A stretch of 64,000 bases of DNA, taken from Plasmodiophora brassicae (taxonomy: Eukaryota; Endomyxa: Phytomyxea; Phytomyxea; Plasmodiophorida). Both the position numbers and the translations under genes were made by a program. Under the pieces are notes generated by a model. It saw only the letters and a list, made by a program, of their open reading frames with translations. It ran no database searches and was not told where the DNA came from. This document shows, piece after piece, positions 30,698 through 44,706 of this stretch. The stretch's first letter is position 1. Each line of letters starts with the position of its first letter. The DNA lies in NCBI GenBank assembly GCA_036867785.1, contig CP145426.1, positions 186,001 through 250,000 on the forward strand. The letters are read 5' to 3'.

Positions 30698-33494
30698 AAA
30701 CTCAGTGCGCAAATGCCGTGGCGATGACGACGTCGAGCGGAGGGCGGTGCAGCGAGGACAAGCGTGAACGACAAGGGTGCCGCGGCGAGGTAGCGCGGCG
30801 CTGGGTCCGTGACCCATGGGGCGCTGACACCATAGTGGAAGCCCCCCGTCGCGCCCGCCTGGCGTGGAAAACCAGGCGGCTCGCCGCACGCTGGGTCTAT
30901 GACCCGGCCGCACCCACCGGATTGGGCCGTGCCCTCTCCGACACCCTGACGGTCTGTGACCTGAAGGGCACCCTGACGGTCTGTGACCAGAAGGGCCCAG
31001 CCAAGGGAAGTTGCCCGAGGCTCAACCTGGGTTTCCGTGAAACTCAGGTCATGGGAGGCGCCTGTGGCGCCTACTCAGCCAAACTGGCGAACAACACACC
31101 AAAAACCGAAATACCGAAAACCGACATAACCGAAATACCAAACACCACACTCAGTATCACGCCCGCTGACCTCCGAGGTGCCTTGAGATCAGCACGTGTA
31201 CGATGCCCATATCCTAAAAGAGCTAGCTCGCCCACCGTATACGCCAATCTCCTAACGCATGACAGACCCCCGCCCTCGGACACGGCTGCCAAGTCCGTGA
31301 CGCACTTCTCTGGACCCCCCTCGGCGCGTCGAGACAGGCCCAACCCCGCAGTGATGGACCGAGTCCCGCACACCACCGACAACATCCAACTCACTCTAAC
31401 CACTAGCAGAACTGAAACCACAGGCTCCCCAGAAGCTCGGAGAGCCTCGCGCGAAAGACTGTCCGGCATAAGAAATACCCATAACAGAGATAGAACTCAT
31501 AGGGGCACACTCGACCTAACCTATAACAGAACCTCAACGACGTCCGTGACACACTGCTCTTGCTCATCCGACACCAGTGATCACAATGACATGCACAGCA
31601 CCCGAAGAACGCCGAATCTAGAAAACGAAAAGACAGGAACAAACCCACCCTACAACAAGAGATTGGAAGAATCGCGTGACGCAATATACAGAATCCCCCC
31701 ACCAGGCAATGGAACCAGGAACAAACATAACGCTAGACAGACCTCTATACTGGAGTACATCCAAAATAACGCAGAGCTGAACGACCTCAACCTACAGGAT
31801 TCAAATCCACAAGACGCTGACCAGAACCGGGTAAACATCGAACAGTGGAACGCCCGAACACTGACTAAACTCAAAGCTGAACGACTGGCAGAATTCGCGA
31901 AACTGAACAAAATCCACGTACTATGTATATCTGAACTAGGCTCCAGAAGGAAAATTGCTCACTTCCCCAACTACGACTACTCGGACCTGAATACCCAGTC
32001 GGGAATATTCTGGACAAAGAACATAAACGCAAAACGAATTAAAGCGGAGCAACTACAGCAATTTGAAAACAAAAGGATCACAACACAAATGGTCCTAATC
32101 AATGGCGAAACGCTACTCATTCACCCCTACATCCCCCCTGACGTTAAGCAGCGAACACGCAAAGCATACTGGAACGAAATAGAACGGTTTGTCACAAGTG
32201 AAAACAGACCTACAATCATCACAGGCGACCTCAACACACGGGACCGCCGACTAGATGCCTCGGTTAGAGCACGAAGACCCTACCTAGACCCAATCCTTAT
32301 TGAGTTCGAAGTCCTGAACGATATCACGCAGCCCACTAGATACGACCCCGCAAACGAGGAAAAAGGGAGCGTGCTTGACATTGCCATGTGCACTAGTGAC
32401 GCGCGCGAAAACATCCTTGCATGGAGGCTAGGTCCCGACTTGGATAGCGACCACAAAATCACGATTATAGAAACTGCACTAACAATCACCGAACCCGAAT
32501 CACTTTTCGATGGAAATGACCACAAGTCGACAGTCGACATCAACCTTACGACCGAGAACATCACCTTATGGCTTGAATACGAAAACATCGCCGAAGCGAG
32601 CCTGAGCAAACTAAGCAGCATAATCAGAAATAGCATTGCTTATAAAGAAACACCCAGAGAAAACCACAGATTCTGGACTACAGCCCTCCGAGACGCCTGT
32701 CGCAGGAAAGAACAGGCGAAAGAAGCACTCCAAAAAGCGCGACGAGACCAAAAACCTGAGGCCTACATGGAGGCCCTGAAAACAACGCTCCGTAATGAGA
32801 GCATTGAAGTATTGAGAGAATACAAAACAGCCAAGGTACAACGATACACTGAACTGGCAGAGACAGCGGTTGCTGACTCCACAGGCGCCACGACATGGAA
32901 GCTAATAAGAGAGATCAACCCTGAACTAAACAGCAAACGAACGCCACGAACAATCAAATCCAAAAGAGCCGATGAGGAGGCTGAAGAAATAGCAACAAAA
33001 TTTGCCAGCATCTACGACGATAACGACCTTGAAACGACAGAGAAAGAAAGGATGGAACACGACGCATTAATTAAAGCTCTCCAAACAGAGAAAGAAAGCA
33101 ATAGGCCAACACCTATCACTCGAAGAGAACTTGAAAAAGCCCTGAAGCGAGCCAAAATTCGTTCCGCCGGAGGAGTGGACGGCATTACAAACGTGCTCCT
33201 CAAAAGGGCATGCGAAGAAGAAACAACAGCGGAATATATCCTGGCAGCCATCAACAACGACATCGTCAAAGATGGAAAAATCCCAGACGACTTAAAAATC
33301 GCCAAAGTCCGGCCCCTACCGAAGGCAAAGCCAGGCGAATTCCGACCGATAGCCCTCCTGTCTAACTTAGCCAAACTAGTCGAATCGATAATTGAAACCC
33401 GATTACGCCACCAAGCCGAAAAACACCTACCACCAAACCAGACAGGGGGTAGGGAGGCCCACAACACGTCCCAGGCGATGATACGCCTACTTCA

Positions 33495-33662
33495 AATCGG
33501 GACACTGGTGCGACCTCGAGTCCGCAGAGTGCCTTAGATCAGCAATCATAGGGCGCCTCCCACATATACCGCGCAACACTGCCGTACGGCGTCCGTGGCG
33601 CACCAATCATACATTCTGCTATCTGGCCTTGTCTGGTCTTGTCCGTGTCCTGCGTGCTAATT
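33495..33662 (+). repeat. 5' LTR of retrotransposon 1
   Basis: 168 bp, identical by eye to the copy at 38388-38555. Bounded on the left by the target duplication CTTCA at 33490-33494. Confidence 0.9.
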
Positions 33663-36600
33663 GGTTTTGGGCCCATCCCAAGCCTTACCCCTGTCCCTGT
33701 CCCCGTCCCTGTCCCCGTCCCTGTCCCTGTCCCTGCCCCAGTTCCCGTGTCCCGTGTCCCAGCCCGTGTCGCGATCCAGTTCGCGTTGTGACCGCCGCGC
33801 CCCACGCTCGGTTTGTACCCGTCCCTGTCCCCCTGCTCCCGCCGCCCGCCATAATGGCGGAGGACTGGAACCAGCTCGTCACAAACCTGAACTCTCAGAT
33901 CCAGCACTTGCAACAGCAACAACAGCAACAGCAGCAGCTTCTACAGCAACAGCACGATCAACTGCTACAACAGCAACAACTACTGCAGCAGCAACCAATC
34001 CCACAGCAGCACGGTGGCGCCCGCGAACCAAAAGTCAAGCTACCGCCGGCCTATAACGGCAGCCTGTCGGAGCTTCGGGGTTTCCTTAACCAGGTCAAAC
34101 TGGTTATTACCCAGCAGCCCAACACATACGCGACCGACGCTCAGAAGGTTGCATTGGTGGGCCAGCTGTTGGGTGGCGACGCCCTAAAGTGGTTTAACCC
34201 ACTGTTCGAGAGGAATGACGACCTGATGAAGGACTTCAGCGCCTTCGTCTCCGCAATCAAGAGCAGATTCGGGGACCCGAACCTCGCAGAGACCGCGGCC
34301 CGCAAGCTCCAGCACCTGCGTCAGGGTCGAGGCACCGTCGCCCGCTTCGCCACAGAATTCCAGAACTTGGCGGCGGACGCGGGGTTCAACGACTCAGCCT
34401 GCCGACACATGTTCCGCGCAGCCCTGTCTCGGGACGTACAGTTCCTCCTGCTGTCCTTGCCTGTCGCGAAAACACTCGACGAGCTCGTCCAGCAGGCGAT
34501 TCGCTGCGACAACCGTCTCTCCGAGCACAGATCGAACACCATGGTCCCAGCACCAGCTGTTCCTGCCGTCGTCTCCGCATCAGCTGCCCCTCCCGTTGCC
34601 GCAACACCCCCGGCCGCCGCGATCGGGCCGGTTCCCATGATCATCGACGCTGTGACCGGTGGCCCCCGCGCCTCGCTGACTGCCGAAGAGAAAGACCGCC
34701 GACGCCGTGAGGGCCTGTGCCTATACTGTGGAATGCCTGGCCATATCGCGTCGACCTGTCCTGTGCGTCCACAGGGAAACGTCCCTCGACGTGGCTGATG
34801 ACCCGGTCGGTCGCCACGTCTCTCGCGAATACACAACGCGTTCCCCTCCAAAACTCCGACCGATTCCCACATGAAGTAATGATCTCTGCGCGTCCACCAT
34901 TCCTCCAGAGCGCCCCGACCTTGTCCTAAGCATTGATGTGTCCCTGCTGCTCGACAACGGCAGGACTGTGCAGACGAAGGCACTCATCGACTCTGGAGCA
35001 ACGAACGACTTCATTCACCGCGATCTCGTCCACTTGCACAATGTACCCCTCGTTGAGAAACCTGCACCAGTTGACTTGGAGGTAATTGACGGGCGACGGC
35101 TGCCGAAAGTGTCAATGGAAACCGTCCCAGTTAGCCTCCGCATCGGCAACCACTCCTACTCGATCGTGCTGAACGTGATTGACTCCCCGCGATTCCCAGT
35201 CATACTCGGCATGACCTGGCTCACCAAACACAACCCGAGCATCAACTGGGCACACAGGACAATCGAGTTCCTCCGCACGCCCGACAACGAGTCAAGCGAA
35301 TCCTCGACTCCAACCTCCGAAGGCACCATCACAACACTAACCCTGCACGATGTCGACACAACACCCGAACGACCCGAATCCACTTCAGTCCCAGGAGCCT
35401 CGCCAACCGAACAGACACCGCCACCAGCAAACGCCAAGCGACGCCGCAAGTGGAAGCCCGAGATCCACGCCGATAACGACAAGGTACCTTACGCCGTTCC
35501 GCTTCCCGGGGATTGGAACCAAGCCCAGAGTCTCAAGCGGTGGCACCACCGCCTCGGCCACCGTAACCTGCGTGACGTCATCCTGATGGCAAATCATGAC
35601 CTTACCGAGTCCATGGAGATCCTGGCACAGAAGGTTGACAGGTTCTGCGAAGGGTGCGCTATCGCGAAAGCCAAGGAACGTCCTTTCCCCTCGGAGTCCA
35701 AAGAAAAACAGTGGAACGTGCTCGAGAGAATCGACGTCGACGAATGCGGACCGCTTCCCGTCGCCTCACTCAAAGGGGAGCGATACTTTATCACGTTCAC
35801 GGAATTTGCAACCAGGATGAAATTTACCTTCCTGTTGCACCACAAGAACCAGGCGCTGACCAAGTTCAAGGAGCTCAAGACTCGAATTGAGAATCGCCTG
35901 GAGAAATCCATTAAGATCCTCTTCGGCGACAACGATGGGGTATTCATCAACAACGAGTTCAAGGCGTTCTTGCAGGACAACGGGATCGAGTGGAGATCAA
36001 CGGTGGAGTATTCCTCCAAGCAGAACGGTGTCTCCGAACGGGGACACCTGACGCTTATGGACTCCGGTCGCGCAATGCTCGTACACGCAAGGCTCCCCAA
36101 GCAGTTCTGGGGACCCGCAATTCTGACTGCCAGCCACGTCCATAATCTCTGCCCCCACCCACGCGATCCCTCGACCACGCCCCATGAAATGCTGTCGCGC
36201 TCGAAACCTGATATCCGCTATCTTAGAACGTTCGGGTGCGACGCATATGGCTACGTCCCGTCCAGCCAGAGAACGAAGCTGGACCCACGCGCCGTGAAAG
36301 GCATCTTCATCGGGTATGCAGACCACCAGAAAGGGTACGTCCTCTATCACCCTTCGTCCGGCCTGATCAAGGTGTACCGCAGCGTGACGTTCAGCGAAGA
36401 CAGCTTCGGCGGCCGCAGTGCGGACGACGCCCTCGCCGATCCCGAGGAACCTGAGTCTGGATACGACAGCGACTACGTTCCCTCCGGTGACGAACCCGCT
36501 GTCGAGGGGGCGCAGTCCGCCGCAGGCCCCAGTGAGGATCCGCGACCTCCCACCGAACGAGCCCGGCGTCTCTCCCGCAAGCCAGACCGTTTAGGAGATC

Positions 36601-38387
36601 CCGTCCACCACGCCTGGATCGCGTCCCTGCAACCTACCAACGACGATCCTATTCACCACATGTGGATAGGTTCCACACATCAATGCGACGACGACGATGA
36701 CGCCGCGCTCAATGCAGATGACCCCGACACTCCAAACACATATGAAGACGCCATGGCAAGTCCCGAGGCAGAGTTCTGGACTAAGGCGATGGCCGATGAA
36801 TTGAAGAGCCTGAAACAGCACAAGACATGGGAAGCTGTGGAGCGACTACCCGTCGGGGCACGCCCCATCGGATGCCGCTGGGTCTACAAGCGCAAGATCA
36901 CCAAGTCAAGTCAGATCCCGCCGGACACCACCTGGGTTCTCCGCCATGACCCCGACGGTGTCACCTCCTACCGGTACAAGGCTCGACTATGCATACTCGG
37001 CTACAGACAGCGCCAGGGGATCGACTACACGAACACCTATGCGCCAGTCGTCCGGAGCGACATCCTCCGTCTAGTACTAGCCATGTCGGTCCAAGACAAG
37101 GAGATCATCGCCGAGCAGATGGATGTGATGACCGCATTCCTCAACGCCCATCTCACCGAAGAGATCTACATGGACTCCCCGAAAGGGATGAAGGCCAGAA
37201 CCCGTTTCGTCAAGCTCCTACGATCGATCTATGGCCTGAAACAGGCCCCAAGAGAATGGTTCAAGGTCATCGACGCCTTCCTCGTTAACGAATGCGGGTT
37301 CCAACGAGCCAAGTCCGCATCGTGCTTGTACTTCAAACGTGGTCCAACTGGACGGCTCGTCATTGTTGGGGTCTACGTCGATGATATTCCCATCGTCGGA
37401 CATCCCGAACTCGTACAGGAAACCAAGTCAGCCCTCTCGAAGAGATTCAAGATGTCGGACATGGGAGAGCTTCAATCAGTCATTGGCTTCGACGTCGATA
37501 GACAAGGTGGATCGGTGTTCCTGTCGCAGGAACGCTACACGAAAACTATCCTCGACACCTACGGCATGGCCGAATCGCGCCCCGTCTCGACACCGGCAGA
37601 TGCGAACTTGAAGTTATCCACATCACTGTGCCCGCAGAACCAGGCCGATCGCGAACTTGCCGCCTTAGAAGGCCAGCGCATCAACTATCGAGCAGCGGTA
37701 GGTCACCTAATGTGGCTGCTGCACACCCGGCCAGACATCGCCTATGCGGTGAACGAGGTCTCCCGATACGTGCAAGACCCAGGGCCAGCGCACTTCGTCG
37801 CGCTGAAGCGAGTCTTCAGGTACCTCAACGGCACTCGCAACTACGGCCTCCTGTTCGAAGGAGGTGGGGAAACGGCCACACCGCTCCTGGTCGGCTACTC
37901 CGATTCTGATTGGGGTGGAGACCTCGACACACGACGATCGACTTCGGGGTGCGTGTTCCTTCTGAATGGCTGCCCGGTTTCATTTCGCTCTAAGAAGCAG
38001 ACCACGGTCGCGTTATCGTCGTGCGAGGCGGAGACGGTGGCGTCAACACTCGCGGCAACAGAAGGCGTCTGGTTGCGCAATGTGCTGGACGAACTAGGTT
38101 TTCCACAAGCTCAGCCTACACCTCTACACGTAGACAATCAGGGGGCGATCGCGTTCGCCAACAGCGAAATCAACCACAGCAAGATGAAACATCTCGCGCT
38201 CAAGGACCACTTCGTCAGAGAACTGGTGGCATCCAACCAGATCAAGGTGCACTACGTCCGCTCGTGCGAGAACCTCGCCGACATCTTCACGAAACCGCTC
38301 GGAAAGCACAAGTTCGTAGAATTCCGTGCGGCCCTCAAGTGCGTACCGCATCCCCACATGAACTTGGACTCTCAGGTCGAGGGGGGG

Positions 38388-38555
38388 AATCGGGACACTG
38401 GTGCGACCTCGAGTCCGCAGAGTGCCTTAGATCAGCAATCATAGGGCGCCTCCCACATATACCGCGCAACACTGCCGTACGGCGTCCGTGGCGCACCAAT
38501 CATACATTCTGCTATCTGGCCTTGTCTGGTCTTGTCCGTGTCCTGCGTGCTAATT
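38388..38555 (+). repeat. 3' LTR of retrotransposon 1
   Basis: 168 bp, preceded by a G-rich purine tract and followed by the target duplication CTTCA at 38556-38560, after which the LINE reading frame resumes. Confidence 0.9.
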
Positions 38556-38694
38556 CTTCACCACGCGGGGTGCGCGGCAGCTAAAGACAAACAGTTCGCA
38601 ACCATATTCTATGACTTCACAAAGGCATTCGACAGAGTGAAACATGTTAAGCTAATCGAAAAGATGCGAAGGATGCAAATTGACCCCTACCTAA

Positions 38695-39042
38695 GAGCAT
38701 CTCCACCGGTGATCCATATCCATATCTTTAACCGCGCAATTTATGGATTCCAGATTTGGTGAAAGGTAGGGGTTTCCCCAGCGGTGGCCGGGACACCAGT
38801 CAGTCTTTAAACGGGAGGGGTTGTCCGACGCCGGCGCGCAGTCCGTGGTGCGCTGTTCGCGGCGCGCTGTCCGCCATTTTGCTGTCCTCAAATCCGTTCC
38901 AGATCTGTTCAAATCTGCGACGGATTTAATGACGATCCATATCCGTTTATAGATATGGACAACGAGTGGGGTACAGATTCTCTATCATTATCATTAAATT
39001 TGCGGATATATATATGGATATGGATCACCGGTGGAGATGCTC
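38695..39042. mobile_element. PIF/Harbinger-like MITE inside the LINE
   Basis: A 348-bp non-coding element with perfect 31-bp terminal inverted repeats (38695-38725 and 39012-39042) starting GAGCATCTCCACCGG. It is flanked by TAA on both sides (38692-38694 and 39043-39045). The 3-bp TWA-type target and the GAGCATCTCC terminus are typical of PIF/Harbinger (Tourist-like) elements. It interrupts the LINE reverse transcriptase between motif A and the following helix. No transposase is encoded, so it depends on one elsewhere. Confidence 0.88.
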
Positions 39043-39760
39043 TAATACTGATAATCGACGAATGGCTCTCAAACAGGAAATTTGAAGTATCACACCGCGG
39101 AACCACGTCCAGACAACGAAAGCAAACGAGCGGGATCCCACAAGGGTGAAGTCTGAGTGTACTCCTATGGGCAATTTATGTATATGATGCTCCCCTTGAA
39201 GAAGACACTAGCAACATCTACGTTGATGACATCGCCACTTGGGCAACCGGACAAACAAAGAAACAGGTGAAACGCATCTTGCGTAGGAAGAACGCAGCCT
39301 TAATGAAATGGTGTGAAGACAACCACATCAAAATCAACTGGGACAAAACGGTGATACTTTTCAATGAGTATAACCCAGATGACTGCCTAAAGACGAACAA
39401 AACCAGAATTACGACGGCCCCAGAAGTTAAGTACCTGGGAATCACGTTGCGCGCAAATGAGGAAGACAGAAGCGGGATGATGATGATCGACCTCACAGGC
39501 ATAGCAGCCAATATCAGGCAAAGGTGCAGAGCAGTCAGGTCACTCCTAAAATACAATTTTCCCATCAAGACATACCATCAAATATGCAAAGGATTCATTG
39601 GGGGAAACTAAACTACTACCTGCCGATACTAGGAGCCGAAACTGGGAAAGAAATGAAAAGCGTTCTTCGCCCGTTAGAAATTGCATACAATGAGTACATG
39701 AGAGCATATGCTGGTGCGTTCTGCTCCACACCAACACCTCTGCTGCACGCAATGACAGGA

Positions 39761-39940
39761 TGATTCAAGCAGTTCGAAGCGCTTAGGAAAGTGAAAGTCC
39801 CCAGTGTATCTAACGTGGGGGAAGCCGACGTCCCCATGACGTCGCACACACAGTGGCACGGTCGCCACTGTGCACCAGTTGCGTCACGTCGTCGTGACTC
39901 ATGGGTCGGCCACTGTCGCTAGCCTTCCCATTATGAATCA
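39761..39940 (-). repeat. LTR of retrotransposon 2 (3' in element sense)
   Basis: 180 bp beginning TGATTCAAGC on the plus strand, identical by eye to 44707-44886; left target duplication CAGGA at 39756-39760. Confidence 0.92.
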
Positions 39941-42900
39941 GCCGCCCTAAGGCGCCAGCGACAGGTCCACCCGACCCATCCCGGCCGCCCTCTTCATGAC
40001 CTCCACAGGTTCACGAGTGGTCGGCTTGGTGAGCGCGTCCGCCGGATTGTTCTTTGACGCCACGCGCTCGAACCGGAGCAGTCCCTCCTGGACGCACTCT
40101 CGCACATAGTGCCATTTCACCCGAATGTGCTTGTTCCGGTCCGTGACCCCGAGCGTCTTCACCATCTGCTCGGCAGCCGTGTTGTCCTCCAGCACAATCG
40201 ACGGGTCCGTCAGAGTGAACCCGATGTCGGTGAGGAGCATCCGGACCCACACTACTTCACGCGCCAGCTCGCTGGCCGCCACGTACTCCGCGTGCGCTGA
40301 GGAGGTCGCCACCAGGCTTTGCTGCTTCGATCGCCAGCTCACAGCTGCGTCCATCAGCGTGACGATGAATCCCGTGACCGACTTGGATGTGTCCGGGTCC
40401 ATCGCAAAGTCCGAGTCGACCGCCGCCCGGGGCTCCGACTCCTTCACGTTGTCTTTGTTCAGTGCCATCGGGTCGAATTCAGTCGCCGGTGTCTTGCTCT
40501 TCGCGTAGATGATGCCGACATCCGTGTTGTTCTGGACATATCGCAGCACGTGGAGCATCGCCTCGAAATGCTCCCGACCCGGGTTGTTCAGGTGACGCGA
40601 CAGCTGCGACACCGCGTGCGTGATTGTCGGCATCGTGCCGATCGACAGATGCGCCAGGCAACCAACGCCCTCGCGGTACCGCTCATGCTGGTGCGGAACA
40701 CCGTCGGTTCGCCGGGGCATAATCTGCCCGACAGGCAGAGCCGTGGCCGGCGCGCGCAAGCGGCGCCCGGCGGCTGCCTCGTCGATGTCGGTCTGGAACC
40801 GCGCGACCACCTCCTTGGCGTACTGCTGTTGGTCGATCGTGATGCGCGTTGCCTCCTGCTTGATGCGCATCCCCAGGATCCATCTCGCGATGCCGAGGTC
40901 CTTCATCTTGAACTTCTTGCCCAACGCTGCCTTGACGTACTCGATGACGTCGGGATCCGTGCCAAACATCATAAAGTCGTCCACGAACACCCCGAGGATC
41001 GTGATCTGTCTGCGGCCGTCCTTCGTCGTGAACATAACGAACAGGCACGGGTCGCCGGTCACCCTTGTGAAGCCGATTTCGAACAGAACTGATACGAGCT
41101 TATCGTACCAGAGCTTCGGCGCCTCGACCAGGCCGTACAGCGCCTTCAGGAGCTTCATCACCTTGCCGCGTCCTCCGACCACGAAGTTCTTCGGCTGTTC
41201 ACAGTAGATCGGGTACGGCAGGTCTCCATTCAGGAACGCCGTCTTAACGTCCAGCTGGTGGATGACCACGCCCAGCATGGCCGCCAGCGCCACCATGATG
41301 CGCAACGTCGCATACCGGAGCGTCGGCGAGTACGTCTCCTTCTGGCCCTTGAACTTGTCGCAGCATCCCTTGACGCAGAAGCGGGCCTTGTGGCGCGTGA
41401 TCTCCCCGTCCTCGTCGCGCTTCGTCGTGTGCACGAACATTGTTGGCAGCACTTGAGCGTCGGTCGGGCGGTCCACGATCTCATACGTGCCCGCTTCCTT
41501 CAGCGACTGCATCTCCTCGACCTGCGCCGCCAGGTACTTGTCCCGGTCAGGCCCGTTCTCGGCCTCGTACTCAGTGAGGAACGCGTTGCCAGCGTCCTCC
41601 TCCTCCAGGTAGCTGTCCTCGTTCTCGAGCGCCTCGTCCTGGTTGACCTGGTCCTCGTTGTCCGGGTCGTCGTTGGCCTCGTTGTCGTGGTCGACAGCAT
41701 CTGCTGCTGCCGCCTGGTCGACGTTGTCGGCAGCCCCTGCTGCCGCCCTGGCGCTGGCCGCCCTCTGGCGCCGCGCTTCGCCGTCGTAGTCCACGTCGGC
41801 AAACCGAGCGGGCGCTCCTCTGATGCGCGTCGACCGCCTCGGTTCAGGGACGCCTTGAGCAGCAGGTCCTCGATCCCCGCCGCCCTGAGCTGCTTGCTCA
41901 TCGCGTCCGTCATGCCGGTCTTCACCGGCACCTGCGAGTTCCCTGGCACGGTCGTCCCCGCCGCCGCCTCGCTGAATGGCGCGGCCATCCTGGCCGCCGC
42001 CCTGTTGTTGACCGACGCGACCTTCTCGATCGCCGTCGTCTTGTCGTGCGACGCGATCGTCCCGACCGCCGTCGTCTTCTTGCCCATGACGATCGTCTTG
42101 ACCGCCATCGCCGCCTCCTTGCAGCTGGGCTTGCGCCGTCTCTTGGCGCTTGCGGGTCTCCTCTCCGCGGGAGCCGCTGTCATCCTTGAACGGGAATTCG
42201 TTGGGGAAGAAGACCACGTCCGAAGACTCGATCATCTTGCGGCTGTGCCACAGCAGCAGCCGGTACGCCTTCTTGTCGATGCACACCCCCATGTGGACCG
42301 CGCGCTCGGCCCTGGCGTCCAGCTTGCACTTCTTTTGCCGCCGGATCCTGACCCACGCCTCGCAACCGAATGGCATCGCCCTCGACAGGTCTGCTTGTTC
42401 CCCCGTCAGTTCCTCGATTGGCGTCGTCCGGTGGCCGTGTCGTTGGAGCGGCACGCGGTTGGCTACCCACGTCTGATGCCGCCCGTTCTCGGTCCAGTAC
42501 TTGCGCGGGACGCCTGACTGGACACGAGCTGCGCGCATCATCTTGACAATCTTGCCACCGAACGTCTCCGCGAGACCGTTCTGGTGCGGGCGGTCCGTGT
42601 CGCTGAACTCCTGTGCGATTCCCCGCTCGCGCAGCAGCTTCGCCAGGCGCGTCGAGGTGAACTCGCCGCCCTGGTCGGCGCGGAACGTGTCGACGCGTGT
42701 GCCGCCCATGACCTCGAGCCGGGTCAGCACGTCCATGACGACTTGCTCCTGGTCACCCTTATTTGCCAGGTTGACCGTGGCACCGACACCAGTCGCGTGG
42801 TCAACGTAGCACGCCATGTACGTCTTTCCGTCATGCGACCTGGTGTCGAACGTCTGCAGGTCCGCCCCGACGATCTGCAGCTTCGAGAGCACCGTCCGTG

Positions 42901-44706
42901 TCCGTCTCCGCGGGATCGCCGTTCGGTTGAGGTTGGCCTCGATGCACACCTTGCACCTGGGCACCTCGTCGCTCGCCAGGTCGGCCTCGTCGATGTTGAG
43001 ACCGGTGATTGCCCCGTTCTTGACTGCCTTTCTGATCGTGATCGTGGACAGGTGGCCGCACCTCGCGTGCGCCTCCGCCAATGATATCGTTCTGTCGCGC
43101 TTTACGTCCGCGGGCTTGCGCGTTTCCTTCTTCTCGGCCGGCTCCTCCTTGCTCGGGCTCTTGTTTTCTGGCTGGTTTGGATGATCGTGATCGGGGGCGG
43201 CCAGCGCCACCCCCGCTACTCGAAATCCTGGACCTTGTGCAGATCCAGGTAGTACAGGCCCTTGCGGACCGTACTGGTCACGATCGTCCTTCCGGCCCCG
43301 TCCAGGAGCCGGGCTGAGCGCGTCTGCTCATGGTGCTCCGCGCCCGTCTTGCCGTCCTTGCCGAGCTGCAGGAGTGCCGAACGCACCGCGAAGATGTTCG
43401 CGGATGCATCTGGCGCGTACGCGACGTTTGTCAGCGTGATCGACTTGCCGTTAGCCAGCTTGAGGCGGACGTTGCCCCTGGCATGGACCTTGATTCGCTG
43501 CGGGCCGATGCCGCCGATCGTCGGCCGGTCCTTGTCGGCGATGAAGTCCAGCTCCTCGAAGTGCGCCTTGTGGGTGGACACGTGGCCGCACGTCGCCGCG
43601 TTGTCGACGATGAAGTCGCGGATGCCCTTCCGCGGCGCGTCCTCGACGCCCGCCAGGCTCGTCAGGAGCGCGATCGACGCCGAACCGCCTTCCTCTTTGC
43701 CCCCCTTCCGCTTGCCGTTCCTGGCCTTGCCGCGCTCGGCGTTGCCGGTCTTCTTGCGGCTACGGCAGTCGGCCGCCCTGTGTCCAGCCTTTCCACAGTT
43801 GAAGCACTTGCCGGAGAACCCCGTCGTCGTCATGGCCGCCGAGGAGCCGCTGTCGTCGTCGCCGCGCTCTATCGCTCCCCGCTTGTACTGAGCGAGCACT
43901 TCTGCGCGGACCTTGCTTTGCGTCAGCTCTCCGATGGGACCGCGCAGCATCGCGTTGACTAAGTCCTTGTACTCGGTGTATGGCAGCGAGATAAGGACCT
44001 TCGTCGCCATGTCCGACTCAGTCTTCGTCCGATTCGGATCCGCCCGGGCCAGGTTGATGCCCAGGTCGCGCATCGCCGTCAGGTGCGCCTTGGTCTCCGT
44101 GAGGTCGGCGCCCGCCTTAAGCTTTGTTGTTGACAGAAGAATGTCGAACATCGCCAGGTCCGTGCCCGTTTGGCCGGAATACTCCGTCTGGATGGCGCTC
44201 CACGCCAGGTCCGGACGGTCGTCGGGTATGTCGAGTATCAAGGGAAGTTCGTCTTCATGCACGTTCTTCTTGATAGCGTACATTGCGTGGAGCCTCTCTT
44301 GCTCCGACGCCGGCTCTTCGTTGTGCCCGCGCGTCGCGGGCTCCACGGCCTTTTGCAGGCCCGACTTCTTGAGCATCGTCGTCATCGACGACGCCCAGAC
44401 CAGGTAATTGTCCTTGCCCTTCAGCTGGACGGAGATCTTGATGCCGGACTCCTTCAGGCCCGTCAGCCTTTCCTTCTGCGCAGCTTCCAGCCGCGCCAGA
44501 CGATCCTTGAGCGCCGCGTTCTCGCGCTGGCCGGTCCCGCTCCCGGCCGCCGCTGCTTGCAGACGTTCAACCTCCGCCTCCAGCCGATCCTGCTGCCGCT
44601 GGGCCTCGGACAGCGCAGCGCTTATCTGGGCGATCACGGCCTCTGCTTGGGCCAGGTCGGCTGGGATGCTTGGGATCGTCGCCATCAGAGAGTGGGACTC
44701 TTAATC

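Larger units (their letters stand above)
33495..38555 (+). mobile_element. LTR retrotransposon 1: Ty3-type gag/protease joined to Copia-type pol
   Basis: Fossil record entry. LTRs are 33495-33662 and 38388-38555 (168 bp each, identical by eye), with 5-bp target duplication CTTCA on both sides and a purine tract just before the 3' LTR. The LTRs run AAT...ATT rather than TG...CA. A gag frame (from ~33854) has a Q-rich start, a Ty3-like capsid region and a CxxCGxxGHxxxxC knuckle. Pol has a retropepsin with DSGATNDF and a GMTWLTKHNPSINW block as in Ty3 elements, but then Copia-order integrase (HHRLGH), reverse transcriptase (YVDD) and RNase H. The element looks whole and very young. Confidence 0.88.

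Noticed and set aside
33685-33928. Gly/Gln/Thr repeat frame opposite the retrotransposon leader
   Set aside because: It reads a (CCTGTC)n-type leader repeat on the opposite strand of an LTR element; not a gene.
41258-42517. 419-residue plus-strand frame
   Set aside because: It lies wholly opposite the Copia pol frame and mirrors its GC-rich codons; no domain of its own.
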